DNA of 64,000 nt. Origin: Eucommia ulmoides (Eukaryota > Streptophyta > Magnoliopsida > Garryales > Eucommiaceae). Below are positions 22,930-35,650 of the stretch, piece after piece. Every line of letters starts with the position of its first letter. Positions within the stretch are counted from its first letter, which is position 1. The notes under the pieces are model-generated. The model worked only from the letters and a program-made list of their open reading frames with translations, did no database searches and was not told the DNA's origin. The stretch is taken from contig CM028326.1 in the NCBI GenBank assembly GCA_016647705.1, positions 21,963,901 to 22,027,900 of the forward strand. Direction: 5' to 3'. The position numbers and the translations under genes were made by a program.

Positions 22930-24219
22930 TTGTGCTGGGGATTAATCCCTTGCCCTTCCTTTCTTGGTGGTCCCTCATGTGCTCCTTTCTTTCAACTCAA
23001 CTTTGGCCTTCCAACTCCTCTTTTATAGAACAGTGGTTGGAGTATTTCTGTAGGATTATACTTCCAGAGCTTGTGATGAAGAATTGAATAGTTATCTTCT
23101 TATGCACATCTAACTTCTTATGCACAGCTAAGTAAGTGTCATTTGAGAAGACTTCATTGCACTAATCGTCTACCCTTAATCTCTTATAGTTGATGGCTCC
23201 GAATGCATGTTTACAAGACACTTCACTAATCTGCCACTTTTTACAAACACAAGTCTTCTTCCCCAAGTCCACCACATGACCAACCCTCATCTTATTAATG
23301 ACTTCAAACTCTTCCCCATCGGCAAATAGTGTGGTGCATTTTTTCCTTCGTCAATTTTGTTTCTTGAGTTTGCCCCTTATGTTCCTAGTAATTTTTTCCT
23401 TCCAACCAACCGTTTTTTCATTCCATTTCTGCAATCATATTGTTAGCTTACTTGTAATGCCTTCCAACAATGACAACACATGTTTTGTTCTCAGGTTCCC
23501 TAACCAACTATTGAATGATTCTACAAAGTTATTTGTTATGTGATCACATTTCACAATCTTATCAAATGTGTACTTTGCCCAAGTCTCAAGTGGATGTTTT
23601 ATTAGCCAATTATATGCATTTTCATCTAATGCCTTCATCTTGTCCATTGCATTGCAAAGATCTTTCTTATTAGAGGACCTAGCTGTTTTTCAGAACATAT
23701 TCCTCATCATCAAACCAAGACATTGCTTCTTAAAATTAGCTAGCATCTGATGGTAATACCTTATGTGACTAGCTTAGGAAAATATCTTTGCACATAAGTC
23801 TCAATGGCTGGAGGAATTAAAAAGAAAAACGAGAATTATGTAATACATAATTAATTAAAATCAAAATAAATGTAACCCAATTAAAATGAAAATAAATGTA
23901 ACCCAATTTACCTTGTGTTAGTGTAACATTACAATGAATGGAGCACTACATCTAGCCCCTTCTATTGCCTCCTCGAAATGCTGTAAAAACCAACTCCATT
24001 TCTCAATTGACTTACTGTGTAAGACCCTGATTTTTGATATACGCATAATTGGAGTCGCATTTGAGTACACTTGTAAGTAACGGGGTAGATGGTGTTATTT
24101 ATCATTTAATTTAAATATCTTGAGGGTCAATTAGTAATTTTAAGTATATTAAAATCTTGAATTGGACTTAAATGATTTCAAATTCTTAATTAGGGGGAGA
24201 TTTATGTAATTATAATTAA

Positions 24220-24221
<2 letters not shown>

Positions 24222-24288
<67 letters not shown>

Positions 24289-24386
24289 AGATAGAGATCA
24301 AAGAGAAAACGCGGGAGAGAGAGAGGTAAGGGCGGTATAGGGCTTGGCCTCTTTTCAACACACACACACACACACATATAAATATA

Positions 24387-24432
<46 letters not shown>
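24222..24432. repeat. (TA)n and (CA)n microsatellites inside solo LTR
   Basis: (TA)n at about 24222-24285, (CA)n at about 24357-24376 and (TA)n at about 24388-24432. They bracket an AG-rich segment. Tyr/Ile-rich frames here are artefacts. Confidence 0.95.
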
Positions 24433-24437
<5 letters not shown>

Positions 24438-26098
24438 GCACACATATAATCATATATATCCATATTCTCGGGAAGGATTGAGAAGCAATCAAAGAAGAAA
24501 AACAGATGAGAGAGAGAGGAGGCTGTTCCGGCAGTGGGTGTTCGGTCGGTCCGTTAGTTCGTCGGTAGTGCGCTGTTCGTCATCAACGGTAGGTGTTGTG
24601 TTGTGGGGGTATGTTGCACTGACAATTCCGTTCGTCCGGTGGTCGATGATTGTTGCGGTTGTCGACGGAGTGTGTGACTGTGTGTGTTTTGTACCTGTTT
24701 CGTTGTGCGTATGTGATCGGAGTATACGTTCCATCCGTTCGACGGTGTGGTCGTCACTCCAGTGAGTGTGTGTATTCAGCCACTGTTGTGTATGTGTGTG
24801 TGCCTACTATGTGTGGTGCGTGTTGTGTGTATGTGTGTGATCAGTGTGTGTGTTTTGGTATATGTGTGCTCTGTTCGGCCGGCGATCATGTGGGTATGTG
24901 TGTAGGTCGTCAGCTGTGCTGTTAGGTCGCTGATGAAGTGAGTGTGTTGATCGTGTGAGCGACGTGTGTGTGTCGACAGTGCGGTGCAGGTGTATGTGCA
25001 TATTTTCCGTTTCCGTTGGGTGATGTCTGTGTGTGTGTGTGTTATGTTATTGTTGTGCATGTGTGTGTATAGTAAGTTTGGCCAGAGGGTATATAGCTCC
25101 TCCGGTGGTGTGTGTGATTGGGTGTCGCCGGCGATGAGTTAGAGATAGAGAACAGTGTGTGTGTGGGGGTGTTGTGCCGTCGTTCGGTTGGTCTGACGGT
25201 GGTGGGTTTGTGTGGGGACGAGTGTTTCATGTGTGGGTGTTGGTTCGCCGTTGTGTTTGTAGATGGTGATCGTCGAAGTTGAGAGTAGAGTGAGAGAAGT
25301 TCGGTGGTTTAGGTCGGTGGTTTAGGTTGAACCAGAAATAGACGCGAAGAAGAAGAAAGAAAAAGAAAAGAAAAAACTAAAAATTTCACAAACCACCCCC
25401 AAAGAAAATCAAAATACTCATCTCGTGGCAAATGGAAAATCCGGGAAAGGTAGAATTCCGAACTCTACTAATATATGTATTTAATGATAATTAATTGTCT
25501 CGTGGGTGATTATGAAACTAATTACTAGCATCAAAAAAAAATAATATTAAGACCATTTATATAAATAAATTCGATAGAATAAACTTTAAATGGAGCAATA
25601 TCAGTGGAATAGTAATATTTATAATAAAATATGGGGAATAGAAAATTACGGGATTTAGAATTGCATGACATGATTAGGTTTTTTTTTACATAAAATATTA
25701 ATTTAGGCCCTGTCAATATTAGGTTCACAGGCACCGGAGTATCGGGAGAGGATAGTGGGTAAAAGTCTTCGGAGCGAATAACCAGGTGAGTGTACTATCT
25801 TCTTACCAAAAATCTATTTTTATATATATGATGGAAAAATGTGTTTACTTGGAAATGGATGAATTTTCTAACTTACATGGATCAAGCGGTATTTTGGGTG
25901 TTTCTGAAATTATAAATTTCATTGTTTTTCTAAAGGGATGGATATTGATTGTGGGCATAGTTGTTATTATTTTGATGATGCTATTGATATTATCTGCTTT
26001 GGTAGAGCATTGATTTTCTATTGAGTTGTTGTTGTTGAGGTGGAGATGAGTTGTTGTTGTTGAGGGAGGTAGAGATTGGTGGTGGATATTCACCCATT

Positions 26099-26200
26099 TG
26101 GCATAGTCCAGCAGAGCGGTATTTCAGTTGTCTGGCATAGTCCAACGGAGCGTTGTTTCACCCGTCTGGCATAGTCCAGCGGAGCGTTGTTATATCCCGC
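26099..26200. repeat. Three tandem 34-bp repeats in solo LTR
   Basis: TGGCATAGTCCAGCAGAGCG-type units begin at 26099, 26133 and 26167 with an exact 34-bp period and a few substitutions. Upstream, GAGTTGTTGTTGTTGAGG is also duplicated (about 26022-26070). Confidence 0.9.
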
Positions 26201-26278
26201 TAGAAAGGCATATCCTATGGGGTACGGTACCATTACAACTCCTGATCGTGATGTTAAAACGATCACATGGCTAGCCGA

Positions 26279-26332
26279 GGTGTGGTGTGGTGTAATGTGG
26301 TATGGTGTGGTGTGGTGTGGTGTGATGTGGTG
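26279..26332. repeat. (GGTGT)n pentanucleotide run
   Basis: About ten degenerate GGTGT/GGTAT/GATGT units lie in the solo LTR. Confidence 0.85.
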
Positions 26333-27990
26333 TCGTATGTCGTGTTTTGTCGTATATGGCATTTATATATACTTTATTTTATACTGGCTCGGTGTATTCA
26401 TTTACGGTGATATATCTATTATTTTGGTTGCGTTATACTATATGGTTGTTGTGAAGTTCTGGTTGATTTTTACTGCTTAGTTGAAATGTTATAAACATAT
26501 AGACGTTGATTCTGTGGTGACAGGAAAAATAATGTTTTCTTTGTGGTATGATACATTTATATATATTATAAGATTTTTATTTGAAATGTGTTGTTTATAT
26601 GTTATATGTTTGATCCATTTAAAATGTTTTTATTAAGAAGGCAGTACACTCGCAGGTGAAGCAGTTAGGAGTCGGTCCCCTATTGGTGCTAGGTAGAGTC
26701 CTACGATGGAGTCGTGTGGAGGGTTGAGATGAGCTGTCTGGGGCGAACTTGTGACGGATTCTTGGTATTATATTTTGTTGTTATTATATTTGGGGGACGG
26801 GTGTGTCCCCATAGCAGAGAATATGTATAGCTTATATAGATGAAATTTATTGATGTATGCATATTGTCGTTTAATAGATGGCTGGTTGTTTAGGTGAGGT
26901 CGTGATGTCGTCACGCCAGCCCCGGGATGTCGGGTGTTTGGGACGGGTCGTGACACACTGTCAGCAAACCCAAAATCCAATAGAAACAACCATTATTCCC
27001 ATCAAATACAACAGTAGATATCAAGACTCCACAACGTGGAGTCTTCAAATGGCATGCATCCACCCTAACAAAAGGCCTACATTCTCCCAAAAAAATCCTT
27101 CTTCAAAGCATCAAAACATAAGAATAGTTGGCAAAACACTGGGGTCGCACTCATATTGAGCTCGATATACTTGATTCTGATCAGACTCCATGGATTGTTT
27201 TTGTTCATTTCAACCTCATATCTAGGCAGCAAACCAAAGGACTTCCCATGATGTCTCTCTATTATCTCATTCGTTTTTACTTTAACTCTATATAATTGCC
27301 TCCTTGTAGACTCCACACCCCACGTTTTGTTTTTTTTTTTGAATTTTTCTTTCATACCATAAATATCAATGTTTGAGGTAATTCTGATTTCTTTAAGCAA
27401 CTTATTGGCAATCCATGTGCAATTAGCATCATGGACATGATGTGTAGACCTAATGCATGTATGAGTACGATTGTAGGACTTTACCATATAAGTAATATGT
27501 CTAAGAAAAAGGCTAGCATGAATCCTCCCGCTACAACCCTCTTCCCCACACTCAATTATCATCCTCTGTTTCTCATTTTTTATCCTCTTCACTGTAATTC
27601 TATTTTCCACAATATAATCTTGAATTGTATCCCTAAATTGATAAAACATGTTTTAAAATTATTAATTTTCTCATAGAATTCTGTATTCCTTACATCCTGA
27701 GGTTTTTGATAAGCCACACACCCAGAAATAGGGTATTGCTTATTTGTCTTGTATCTCTTAATGCTAGACCGATCATCATCATCACTCTTTTAAAAAATTC
27801 CACCTCAATTTCTTTTCCTAAATTATTGTTTGAAAGTGAATCTTCATCTCTACCATTTTCCTCTTTAATCTCTTTCTCAAGTTCTTCTAGCTTTCCATCC
27901 TTATTCTTCATTTCATATTGCTCATCTCTCCAATCCTCGTCTTCAGAACTGAGAACATACGCATTGACGTGCCCCAATTTTTCAAAAGAA

Positions 27991-28221
27991 AAAGAATATA
28001 AAATATTAATAAGCGTAAAGGATAAGAGATTTTTAAAACGCTGATTTTCTCAAAAAAGTACTTAGGTCGTTTTAAAATCAGGAGTCGTCATCTAACATTG
28101 GGTTTAAATGGTGTGTTAGGTCACCGGATTTTTAGAAAACAATTTAAAAGGTCTAAGTAAAAATTAACTCCAACACACGGTCTAACCAAAGATTTATTTA
28201 AAGAGCTCGAGGGTCGGTTAC
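27991..28221. other. Left part of an old repeat interrupted by a gypsy-type LTR
   Basis: The sequence CAGGAGTCGTCATCTAACAT ... GAGCTCGAGGGTCGGTTAC is cut at 28221 and continues at 33334 with GTTACGCTCGGGGAAGGTAT. From memory, this phrase resembles LTR-retrotransposon non-coding regions in plants, but I cannot name the family. Confidence 0.5.
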
Positions 28222-28775
28222 TGTAACATTCTCAATTTTAGAAATTAAAATTATAAAGTTGTGAGAGCAATTAAATAAAAAATTTGGTGCAATTAAAATT
28301 TTCTAGTAAAAATCACAAAATTTAGGTGTTAAATTAATGAAATTAACTTAAAATTAAATAATCACTGTGGTTTAGGCACATACTTTCTAGCCCAAAGTGT
28401 ACATTTAGACCACTTAATACTATTTTAAAAATAACACAAATAAAAGATACAAAAATTGATAGAATATAAAACTCAATATAAATAGTTGGAGTCCAAGTTG
28501 TTTTAGAAAGCCCAAAATTAGCTTTGAGATAACCCAATACCCAATTTAAGATCTATCTCCACTAACTTAAGTAATAGTATCTATAACCCATGACCCAAGA
28601 ACCTACCCATATCTAAAAAAAATAGGGAAGAAGTCTTTAGACTTCACGTGAAAGGGAAATAACCAAAACAAAACCCATCTGCCTTCTCCTTCATCCTCCA
28701 TCAATGTGTACCTACATGGCAGAGAGAAGTTCTCTACAAAACTACCTCAAAAATTTACATAAAAACCAACAAAGT

Positions 28776-31059
28776 TGTTAGCCCAGTGAGCTACCCAAGA
28801 AGGGGTGTGAATTGGATAGTAATAAAACTTTAAACAAATTTAAATCTTTAAACACTTAATTAATCAAATAATTAATTTTATCCTAAATCAATTATTATCT
28901 TGTAACGCAGTGGATAAGTGTTTAAACTACGTGCACAACTAAACAAAATGTAAACATTGCAGAACACAAAGATATATCCTGGTTCACTAAGTTACTTTTG
29001 GTTAATCCAGACTCCCGAGCTCCACGGAGATTCATACCTACTAAATCTCATTTTTCCTTAAAGGTAGGAACCAAATCCTCACAATGATTCTTTTTACTGG
29101 CTCAGAATCAATATTTACAATTCTCTTTTCACAAGTTAAGGAAGAATCTTATATTTTTGCATACTAAAGACTAACCTAATTCTATTACAGGAAGAATCAC
29201 AACCTAATTTTTTTACCAGACTAAGAGTCAAATCTCATAAACACTTAAAGTATCATTTTCACCGGTAAGGATGAACCATTAAAATTCACTCAAAAATGAA
29301 CTCTATTCAGGAAGAATTCACACCTAATTCTTTTCAATGCTAACTTTTTTATCTACTAGGTAAAGATCAAATCTCAATCTCTTTCCCAAAAAAGATTAAA
29401 ACCACAGCTACCTTGATTAGATACAACCCAACTGTATCCAATCCGCACAAACTCACCAATTATAAAAATTATTGATTTTATTCCCACTCGAAACTTCTAC
29501 CACCTCAAACTAATTAAACTCAATTAACGTCCCGATAATTATTACGTTATAGAATTAAGTGAGAAATTTAATATCTGATTATAATATGTGTGGGTAATAC
29601 ATAATTAAGCACGTAATTAGATAATCACAAAATCGTTTTAAAAAGAATTTTTATGTTCTTTAAAGTTCAAAAATGATTTTACTAAGATCTTATCAACCAG
29701 GTAAATAATAATATAATTTCACAATAAAAAATAATAGTTTGGAAAGATTTCATCAGGAAAGATCTGAAAATTTGAAATTAGAATAGTAAGACCGCACATA
29801 TTCGTGACGCCAACTCAATCAACGCTTTAACTCAAGAACTTTGCACACAATTGATCTCACGAATATATCTCAGAATAACAACTCTTAGAAAGCTTGTGAG
29901 CTTTGATAGTTCTTGATTGATGTGTTATATTGATATGAAATTCGCAGGTCTATTTAAGCTGATTTGAAAGAAGTCCTCTAACAGTTAGTTTCCTCAAGAT
30001 ATGACATTTAAATGCACCTATAGACTTCATATATCATAATCATTCATTCCTGGTATAATTCACTCAGATGTGGCTTTAAAATATTTTAATAAAGTCCTCA
30101 AATTAATTTTTAATTTCAAATCGAATAGATAGGAAGTATCAAATGTATCATATTAATAAACACTTCAATTTTATATACCATATCTATAAGGATATCAAAA
30201 TAAGTGTGATATATCTCAAATATATTCAAATCTCAAGAAAATTCGAATCAGATATGACAAAAATAGCTAGTTTTGATTTAATCCTTAAAATTCTCGAAAT
30301 TCTAACCAGATAATCGGTTGACCAATCAATACAGGTTATAACCCAAGCCAACCTTTCATAGACAGTCGGTTGACCGATCATTACAGGATGTAATTCTAGG
30401 CTAATTTTAAGCCCTAGTCGGTTAATCGATCATATACGGTCAGTTGACCAATCGATACAGAGAGTTTCACTTCGGCTAATCGGTTGACCGATCTCCCGTA
30501 GTCAGTTTACCGATCGATTCATAGACTTTCCAATTTCCACCTACTCCAATCGATTAACCTAACCTTCTATGGTCGGTTGACCGAACACTGCTGGTATACT
30601 CCTTCTCAATTTATTTCAACTCCAAACTTCATTATTTTAAACCTTTTAACCGATTTCTTTTTTTGGTTAATTTAATTGATACTAATATTCAATTTTAAAT
30701 ACTAATCTTACTTAGATCAGTTTTTATTTTTCAATATCACATTAGAGAAAATAATTTAACACTAATCAGGATCTTAATTTCATCAAATTTAGTACACATA
30801 AATATAACTTATTAATTTGTGTCGTGTGTAATTCTAATTGGGATGCATTAAGAATAAAAGAGGTTTGAGTTGTTTTCACTTAATTTCTTCAGAATTTTCA
30901 ACACTCTTCATTTCTTTAATGTCCATCTCTGTATCTTCAATAATTACTTCATGATTTGATTTTTAATGGAGCTCTTAAACTGAAACACTCAACAAACACA
31001 TTAGTTTTACCAAAAACACCAATCCTTAATTGTCTATCAAAATCTCGGGATCAATAACA
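28776..31059 (-). mobile_element. Solo LTR, SIRE-like copia family (copy B)
   Basis: The + strand starts TGTTAGCCCAGTGAGCTACC and ends GGGATCAATAACA. It lies inside the gypsy-type LTR at 28222-33333. GGTTGACCGATC-type palindromes cluster at 30310-30600. No matching TSD could be read (AAAGT on the left, GCCCA on the right), so the copy may have been altered by recombination, or its ends may have mutated. Confidence 0.8.
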
Positions 31060-32078
31060 GCCCACGAAATTAAGGCAAGATAGGGCCAATATGAACCATG
31101 TTGTTGTTGCCATGGAAAACTAAAGAAGAAGAAGTGAAGAAAATAATAGAAGAAAAGAGGGACATAGAGCAACCGAGAGAAGGAAATGGAGAAAAAGGGT
31201 CTGGGGAGATTTAGATAAAGAAATTTGAGAGAACCCACAAGTGCAATCAAGTCTTGATAGAGGATTAAGCCCAAATTTGATAAGTTCCTAAGCCTAGAAA
31301 TTTTTATTAAGAGTTATAGCATGAATTTTTATAATTCTAAAGGTTAAGATGTAAAGCATATTTTGATTAAACCTAATAAAACTTGGATTAGGTCATGTAT
31401 GAGTTTGTTAGATTGAATTAAACATGATATTTGGGTGAAATCACCATTCATAAAATCTGATCTTTTTTTCTTTTTTTTTTAATTCTAATTTACAATCTTA
31501 ACCTTATTATTTTCGGTTTTGAGAGAAAATCTGAGAAAACCATGATATAAGTGAACCTTAAATGAATTAGAAAGGTTGTTAGTTTGGGATGAACTCTAAG
31601 CCTAAAGATAGTAAAAAACATAGTTTAGGAGCATTGGGTATCAAAAGTAATTGAAGAACCGAATTTGGAAATTTCAAATTCTACTTTCGGTTCATCTGAA
31701 CAATCTGTCTTCAAACATTCATAACAATTCATTGAAAAATCAGAAAAATTTGAAACTTGTTGCAAATGAAAATAGACTCAATGAGGATCATTTTAAACTA
31801 TTATATGCCATGTGTTAAACTTTATATGGTGCTTTTATAGACCCTATAATGTAGCAGAATATAATCCCGTAAGATTTTGATAGCTTTGTTTACCGAAATT
31901 CGAAAAATCATAACTAAATGTAAAAAAATCAGAAGCTGGTGATTCAAAGTGAGTTTTAAAGTTTGAGAGGTCTATTTTAATAGAAAAATATAAAAAATAG
32001 CAGAAAAATATTTTCAACTGTAGTAAAATGAGTGGAAAACCTGACTGCTCCCAGTAAATTGATCTCATGTCATCTAAA

Positions 32079-32083
<5 letters not shown>

Positions 32084-32129
<46 letters not shown>
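32084..32129. repeat. (AT)n microsatellite
   Basis: About 23 AT units within gypsy-type LTR family 2. Confidence 0.95.
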
Positions 32130-32130
<1 letters not shown>

Positions 32131-33368
32131 GAAATGATGTTTAATCTTTACTTCCAACAACTAAATGAGCTGAAGTAGGGTGATTCAAGATTGCTAGGTG
32201 ACCACCCGCATCTCGAGGTAGGAAATGTTGTTCATTCTATTATGTGTTTTTAGCATGCATTATATGTACGTATTCTTGTGTGTTTATTTGTAAATTGTGT
32301 TTTCAAATGATATTGGATTTATGTTAAAAAGTTGAATTTTAGGCAAATATGGCAATATAAAATAAATATATGTTTGTGTGTTAAATATATCTGGTTGGGT
32401 GGTATTGTGAAGATATCATGTGAGGACTGAGAAAATAGGGTTACCGTGGAGTTGACCTGGAGTGCAAATCCCTAAACCCGCGCGGGAGATACTCTAAGTT
32501 ATATGAGTATCTCACTGGATGGTGTAGATTCTCAGTGGTACAATTTCGTCACTCGGTATCGCAATAATATATTTGTTATGTATGTGTTTTAATTATTCTA
32601 CTTGAATTTTATAAGTGTATGTTTTATTATGATATGTGTGCATTATATATTATTTTATTTACAAAATTCCAGTCAGGATATTATAGTTTCTATAATCACG
32701 TATATTCTATAAAAATTAGAAAAAAAGTAAGAAAATGGACGGATTTTCTTACTGAATACATTAAGCTTACCCCCATTTTTCCTCGCATCCTCAAGTAGTG
32801 CACATGATAGTGAGCAGGAGTGAACTCTGGTCAGAAAGTACATTATATCTAGTTTCTAACTTTGGTATATTTAGATCATTTTGGTACTTTCTGTCGCTAT
32901 GGAATTTAGATCATTTTGGTACTTTTTGTCGCTATGGACCTTTTTATTTCAAGCATGGCATGTAATAATGGGCCATGTAGAACCCAAACATTTGGACTGT
33001 TGGATTGTTTGTAAACTTTATTAACTATGTGTCTAGTGATGCAGCTAAGGGCTCTATAGGTGATATAGAGGCCCAATCCAATAATTTAGTTAGTTTTTAT
33101 TATATAATTTCACCACGGTATTATCAAGTGTTTAATTAATTAGTAACATCCGCTACGCAAACTTGGTAGTTGTAAAACAAATCGATGCTAGAAAAAAAAA
33201 ACCTAGTAAGATTAGGTAATTAAATAAAATTAAGTATCAAGGAATAAGAAAAATCACAATAGGATTATCGGTTGACTACTTAAGTTGGCCGTCCCGGGGC
33301 TTGATTTAAGACCCCAAGGTTTGGGGTATGACAGTTACGCTCGGGGAAGGTATTAGATACCCTAAAAC

Positions 33369-34341
33369 CAATATTTTAAAAATCAGACCGGACCGTCCGG
33401 TTGAACTGCCACCCAGGCCTGATTCTGGTCCGGTGAATCATTGAAAACCTTTTTAGGGAAAAAACTACCGAATCGGCTGGTTCATATCGGTTCAACCGCT
33501 CAACCATCTAACCGGAGTGGTCTACCTTGAACCGGCCAGGTTTTTCCCATTTCACAGTTGTATAAGTTGTACCCAATGAAACCGTAAATCCCAACTCCCA
33601 AGTACACCACTACTCATTGCCTTGCTTTTTGTCCTCTGTTTCTCTCCCTCGTATAACTTTCTTGATGCTCTAATCTCCCACTGCCTTGCTCCGATAGCCT
33701 TTCTCTGACCTTTCTCTACCTTGATCCAGTCTCTTTGTTTTTACTTCCAATTTACGACGACGAGGAATAGCTCTGCCTCCGAAGACGACGAATGACGAGC
33801 TTGAAACTTCTTTCTCTTTCTTGTGTAGCCTCCGACGACGTCGGCTCCCTTGCAGCCTCCAACGACGACGACGATCATGGCAGACGGCAAAAGGCAGACA
33901 ATCGACACAGATTGCACTGGAAGTCTGGAACTGTGTGTATTTTTAATTTTTCAATTTCAATGTAATTTATTTATATATTTTTTTGTTTAATAAAGTTTAA
34001 TTATTATTGCTAGTTATTGATTTAATGTGAATAATACAATTATTGTTTAATAATATGTTCATATAGGTTGTTTAATTTTTGTTAATGTATATTTTGTTTT
34101 TAATAATTTATTCATATTTGTGTTTAATTTTTTTTGAAATGTGTGTGTGTGTGTGTATATATATATATTATTGTCTAGTATTTTTTAATATATTTTTTAA
34201 TTTAAAAAATATATATATTATTTTTTTAATGACGTAATAATGATGTCACGATTCAACCACATTTCACTTACCGGTTGAACCGATGACCTGTGACCTAGTG
34301 ACATTTTTGGTTCGATGTCCGATCCGATTTTAAAAACATTG
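33369..34341. mobile_element. Non-autonomous hAT-type element
   Basis: The ends are inverted: CAATATTTTAAAAATCAGAC on the left, and CAATGTTTTTAAAATCGGAT when the right end is reverse-complemented. CAATGTTTT-like ends are typical of plant hAT elements. The flanks CCTAAAAC (33361-33368) and CCCAAGAC (34342-34349) form an 8-bp TSD with two transitions. The subterminal regions carry CCGGTTGAAC/GGTTCAACCG motifs. The 973 bp contain a GACGACGACG-rich patch (33755-33890) and a (TG)n(TA)n tract (34141-34169). No transposase is encoded. Confidence 0.8.
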
Positions 34342-34349
34342 CCCAAGAC

Positions 34350-35650
34350 ACATGTCTGAAAACAACATGTTTTGTCCAATTAAGTACAATTAATTTAGTC
34401 TAAACATTTTATTTTATTTTGAGATCTTTTCCTTCTTATAAAATCTTTCCAACATTTTTCAAATTAAGGCAAGAATTTTTTTGGTATTTTTTGAGAATGT
34501 TCATCTGGCATGACCTCTTATCAAATAATAAGATTCGACAAGGATGGTCTCTAAGGGTGGTTTTATATATGTTTCCGATGGATTTTTTTTTAATTTAAAT
34601 GGATAACTAAAATAACTGAAAAAGTATGAAGTATGAATATGAATACAAATGACAATATTAAAAGTAGCGTGATATGAATTTTTTTTATGCAAAGTATATG
34701 AAATGACCTAAAAAAATAACTTCTATATTTTTTTATGCAAGAATAATTTTAATTTAAACTTGTCAATGCAAATAGTATGAATACAGGAATAAATCGAGAA
34801 AACTATATGAATTAATGTGATTATATGTGGTAATGATTTAATTATCTAATATATATGAAAAGTGTAAGTGGTGTAGTATCGTAACTAAATGAGAAAAAGT
34901 GATATGGATTATGAAATCTAAAAGAATCTATATGTAATGAAATATAAAAAAGTGTAAGTAGTGAAAATGTGATAAACATGTCTAAATGATAAAAGAAATC
35001 AATATGCGAGAGATATGAAAATGATGTTTATTTTAAGTTTGCTCAATTAATTCAAGAAATCCTGATTTAAAATTTTCTCAAATTCTGTGGAGATAAGGGT
35101 CGAGGGAAGATCGTGGAAACAAGTTTGTCAGAATTAATATTTTTGAAACTTAGGCGAAATCCCACAAAAAGATTTACCGAGGGAAGAGATTTCCTAAAAT
35201 CAATCGTTTTTAAATTCCACTCTAGTTGGGGAATTGAAACGAGGTCACAAAAAACTCTCTTATGATTTATTGAATCGTCGGATTTATCCTAAGGTGAGGT
35301 TTGTAAGGATTAATTCTTATAAACTAAGATTTTATTTATTGGATTTTTAAATTTTTTTTCCTTTTTTTTTTTTTTTTTTTTTTATTTTTTATTTTATAAC
35401 AAGGAAAAAAATGAAATAAAGAAAATAAAATAAAATCACAACATCATTCACCCAATGCTCGGAAATTAAGTTTAAGCACAAGAAACCCGTACCGGAGTTT
35501 TCATCGGACGACTTATTTTTTTAGTATTTTTTTTAATATGAATTACAATAAAGATAAATAAGAATACAATTAAAAAAAAAAAAAAAAAAACAGCGAGATA
35601 AAAAATGTCATCATTTAACGCTCGAAGTTTCAAATTGATAATGAAGAACC
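34350..35650. other. Right part of an old interrupted repeat, non-coding
   Basis: Continues the sequence broken at 28221 and 33368. It contains GGCGAAATCCCACAAAAAG and CCGAGGGAAGAGATTTCCTA, and T- and A-homopolymers at 35350-35385 and 35571-35590. No coding domain seen. Confidence 0.4.

Larger units (their letters stand above)
24018..26955 (+). mobile_element. Solo LTR, gypsy-type family 1
   Basis: Starts TGTAAGACCCTGATTTTTGA and ends GGGACGGGTCGTGACA. It is flanked by TACTG (24013-24017) and CACTG (26956-26960), a 5-bp TSD with one change. The same family recurs at 57378-59281. TGTAAGACCC...GGTCGTNACA termini are common in plant Ty3/gypsy LTRs; no internal domain is present to confirm this. 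The 2938 bp contain (TA)n and (CA)n tracts at 24222-24432, a GT-rich CpG-containing stretch (24590-25260), a triple 34-bp repeat (26099-26200) and a GGTGT pentamer run (26279-26332). Open frames over this DNA are artefacts of the simple repeats. The insertion splits the Mutator-like transposase. Confidence 0.85.
22930..27990 (-). pseudogene. Mutator-like (MuDR-type) transposase pseudogene, split by a solo LTR
   Basis: Read on the - strand, the pieces follow the order of plant MULE transposases. An acidic N-terminal segment (27977-27690) is followed by the MuDR N-terminal DNA-binding region (27649-27077), with CGEEGC, the ASL block, YNRTHTC and later CFDALKK. Next comes the first catalytic-D region around VDACHLK (about 27050), matching the family's LDGCHLKG motif. 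Downstream of a 2.9 kb solo LTR at 24018-26955 come the WFLQHFEEAI block (about 23960-24000) and the C-terminal catalytic region (23647-23435) with NNFVESFNSW and LLEGITSKL. A SWIM zinc finger follows (CxCxnCxH seen as CVCKKWQISEVSCKHA, about 23230-23280), then a GRPK tail (about 23000). Stops and frameshifts occur in several places (for example after GRM at 27077), besides the insertion. The gene is dead. Terminal inverted repeats of the element were not found. Confidence 0.85.
28222..33333 (+). mobile_element. Solo LTR, gypsy-type family 2, carrying a nested solo LTR
   Basis: Starts TGTAACATTCTCAATTTTAG and ends GGTTTGGGGTATGACA. It is flanked by a perfect 5-bp TSD GTTAC (28217-28221 and 33334-33338). 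Without the nested copy B (28776-31059) it is about 2.8 kb, similar in size to family 1, and its TGTAA...TGACA termini are of the same kind. No protein domain was found in it. An (AT)n tract lies at 32084-32129. Short frames (for example 31026-31274 and 31844-32083 on -) lack domains. Confidence 0.8.

Noticed and set aside
24216-25230. Multiple overlapping ORFs on both strands rich in Tyr/Ile or His/Thr/Val/Cys
   Set aside because: They arise from (TA)n, (CA)n and GT-rich sequence inside a gypsy-type solo LTR and show no domain.
28776-31059. TSD for solo LTR copy B
   Set aside because: The flanks AAAGT and GCCCA do not match, and no alternative boundary within a few bases gives a match.
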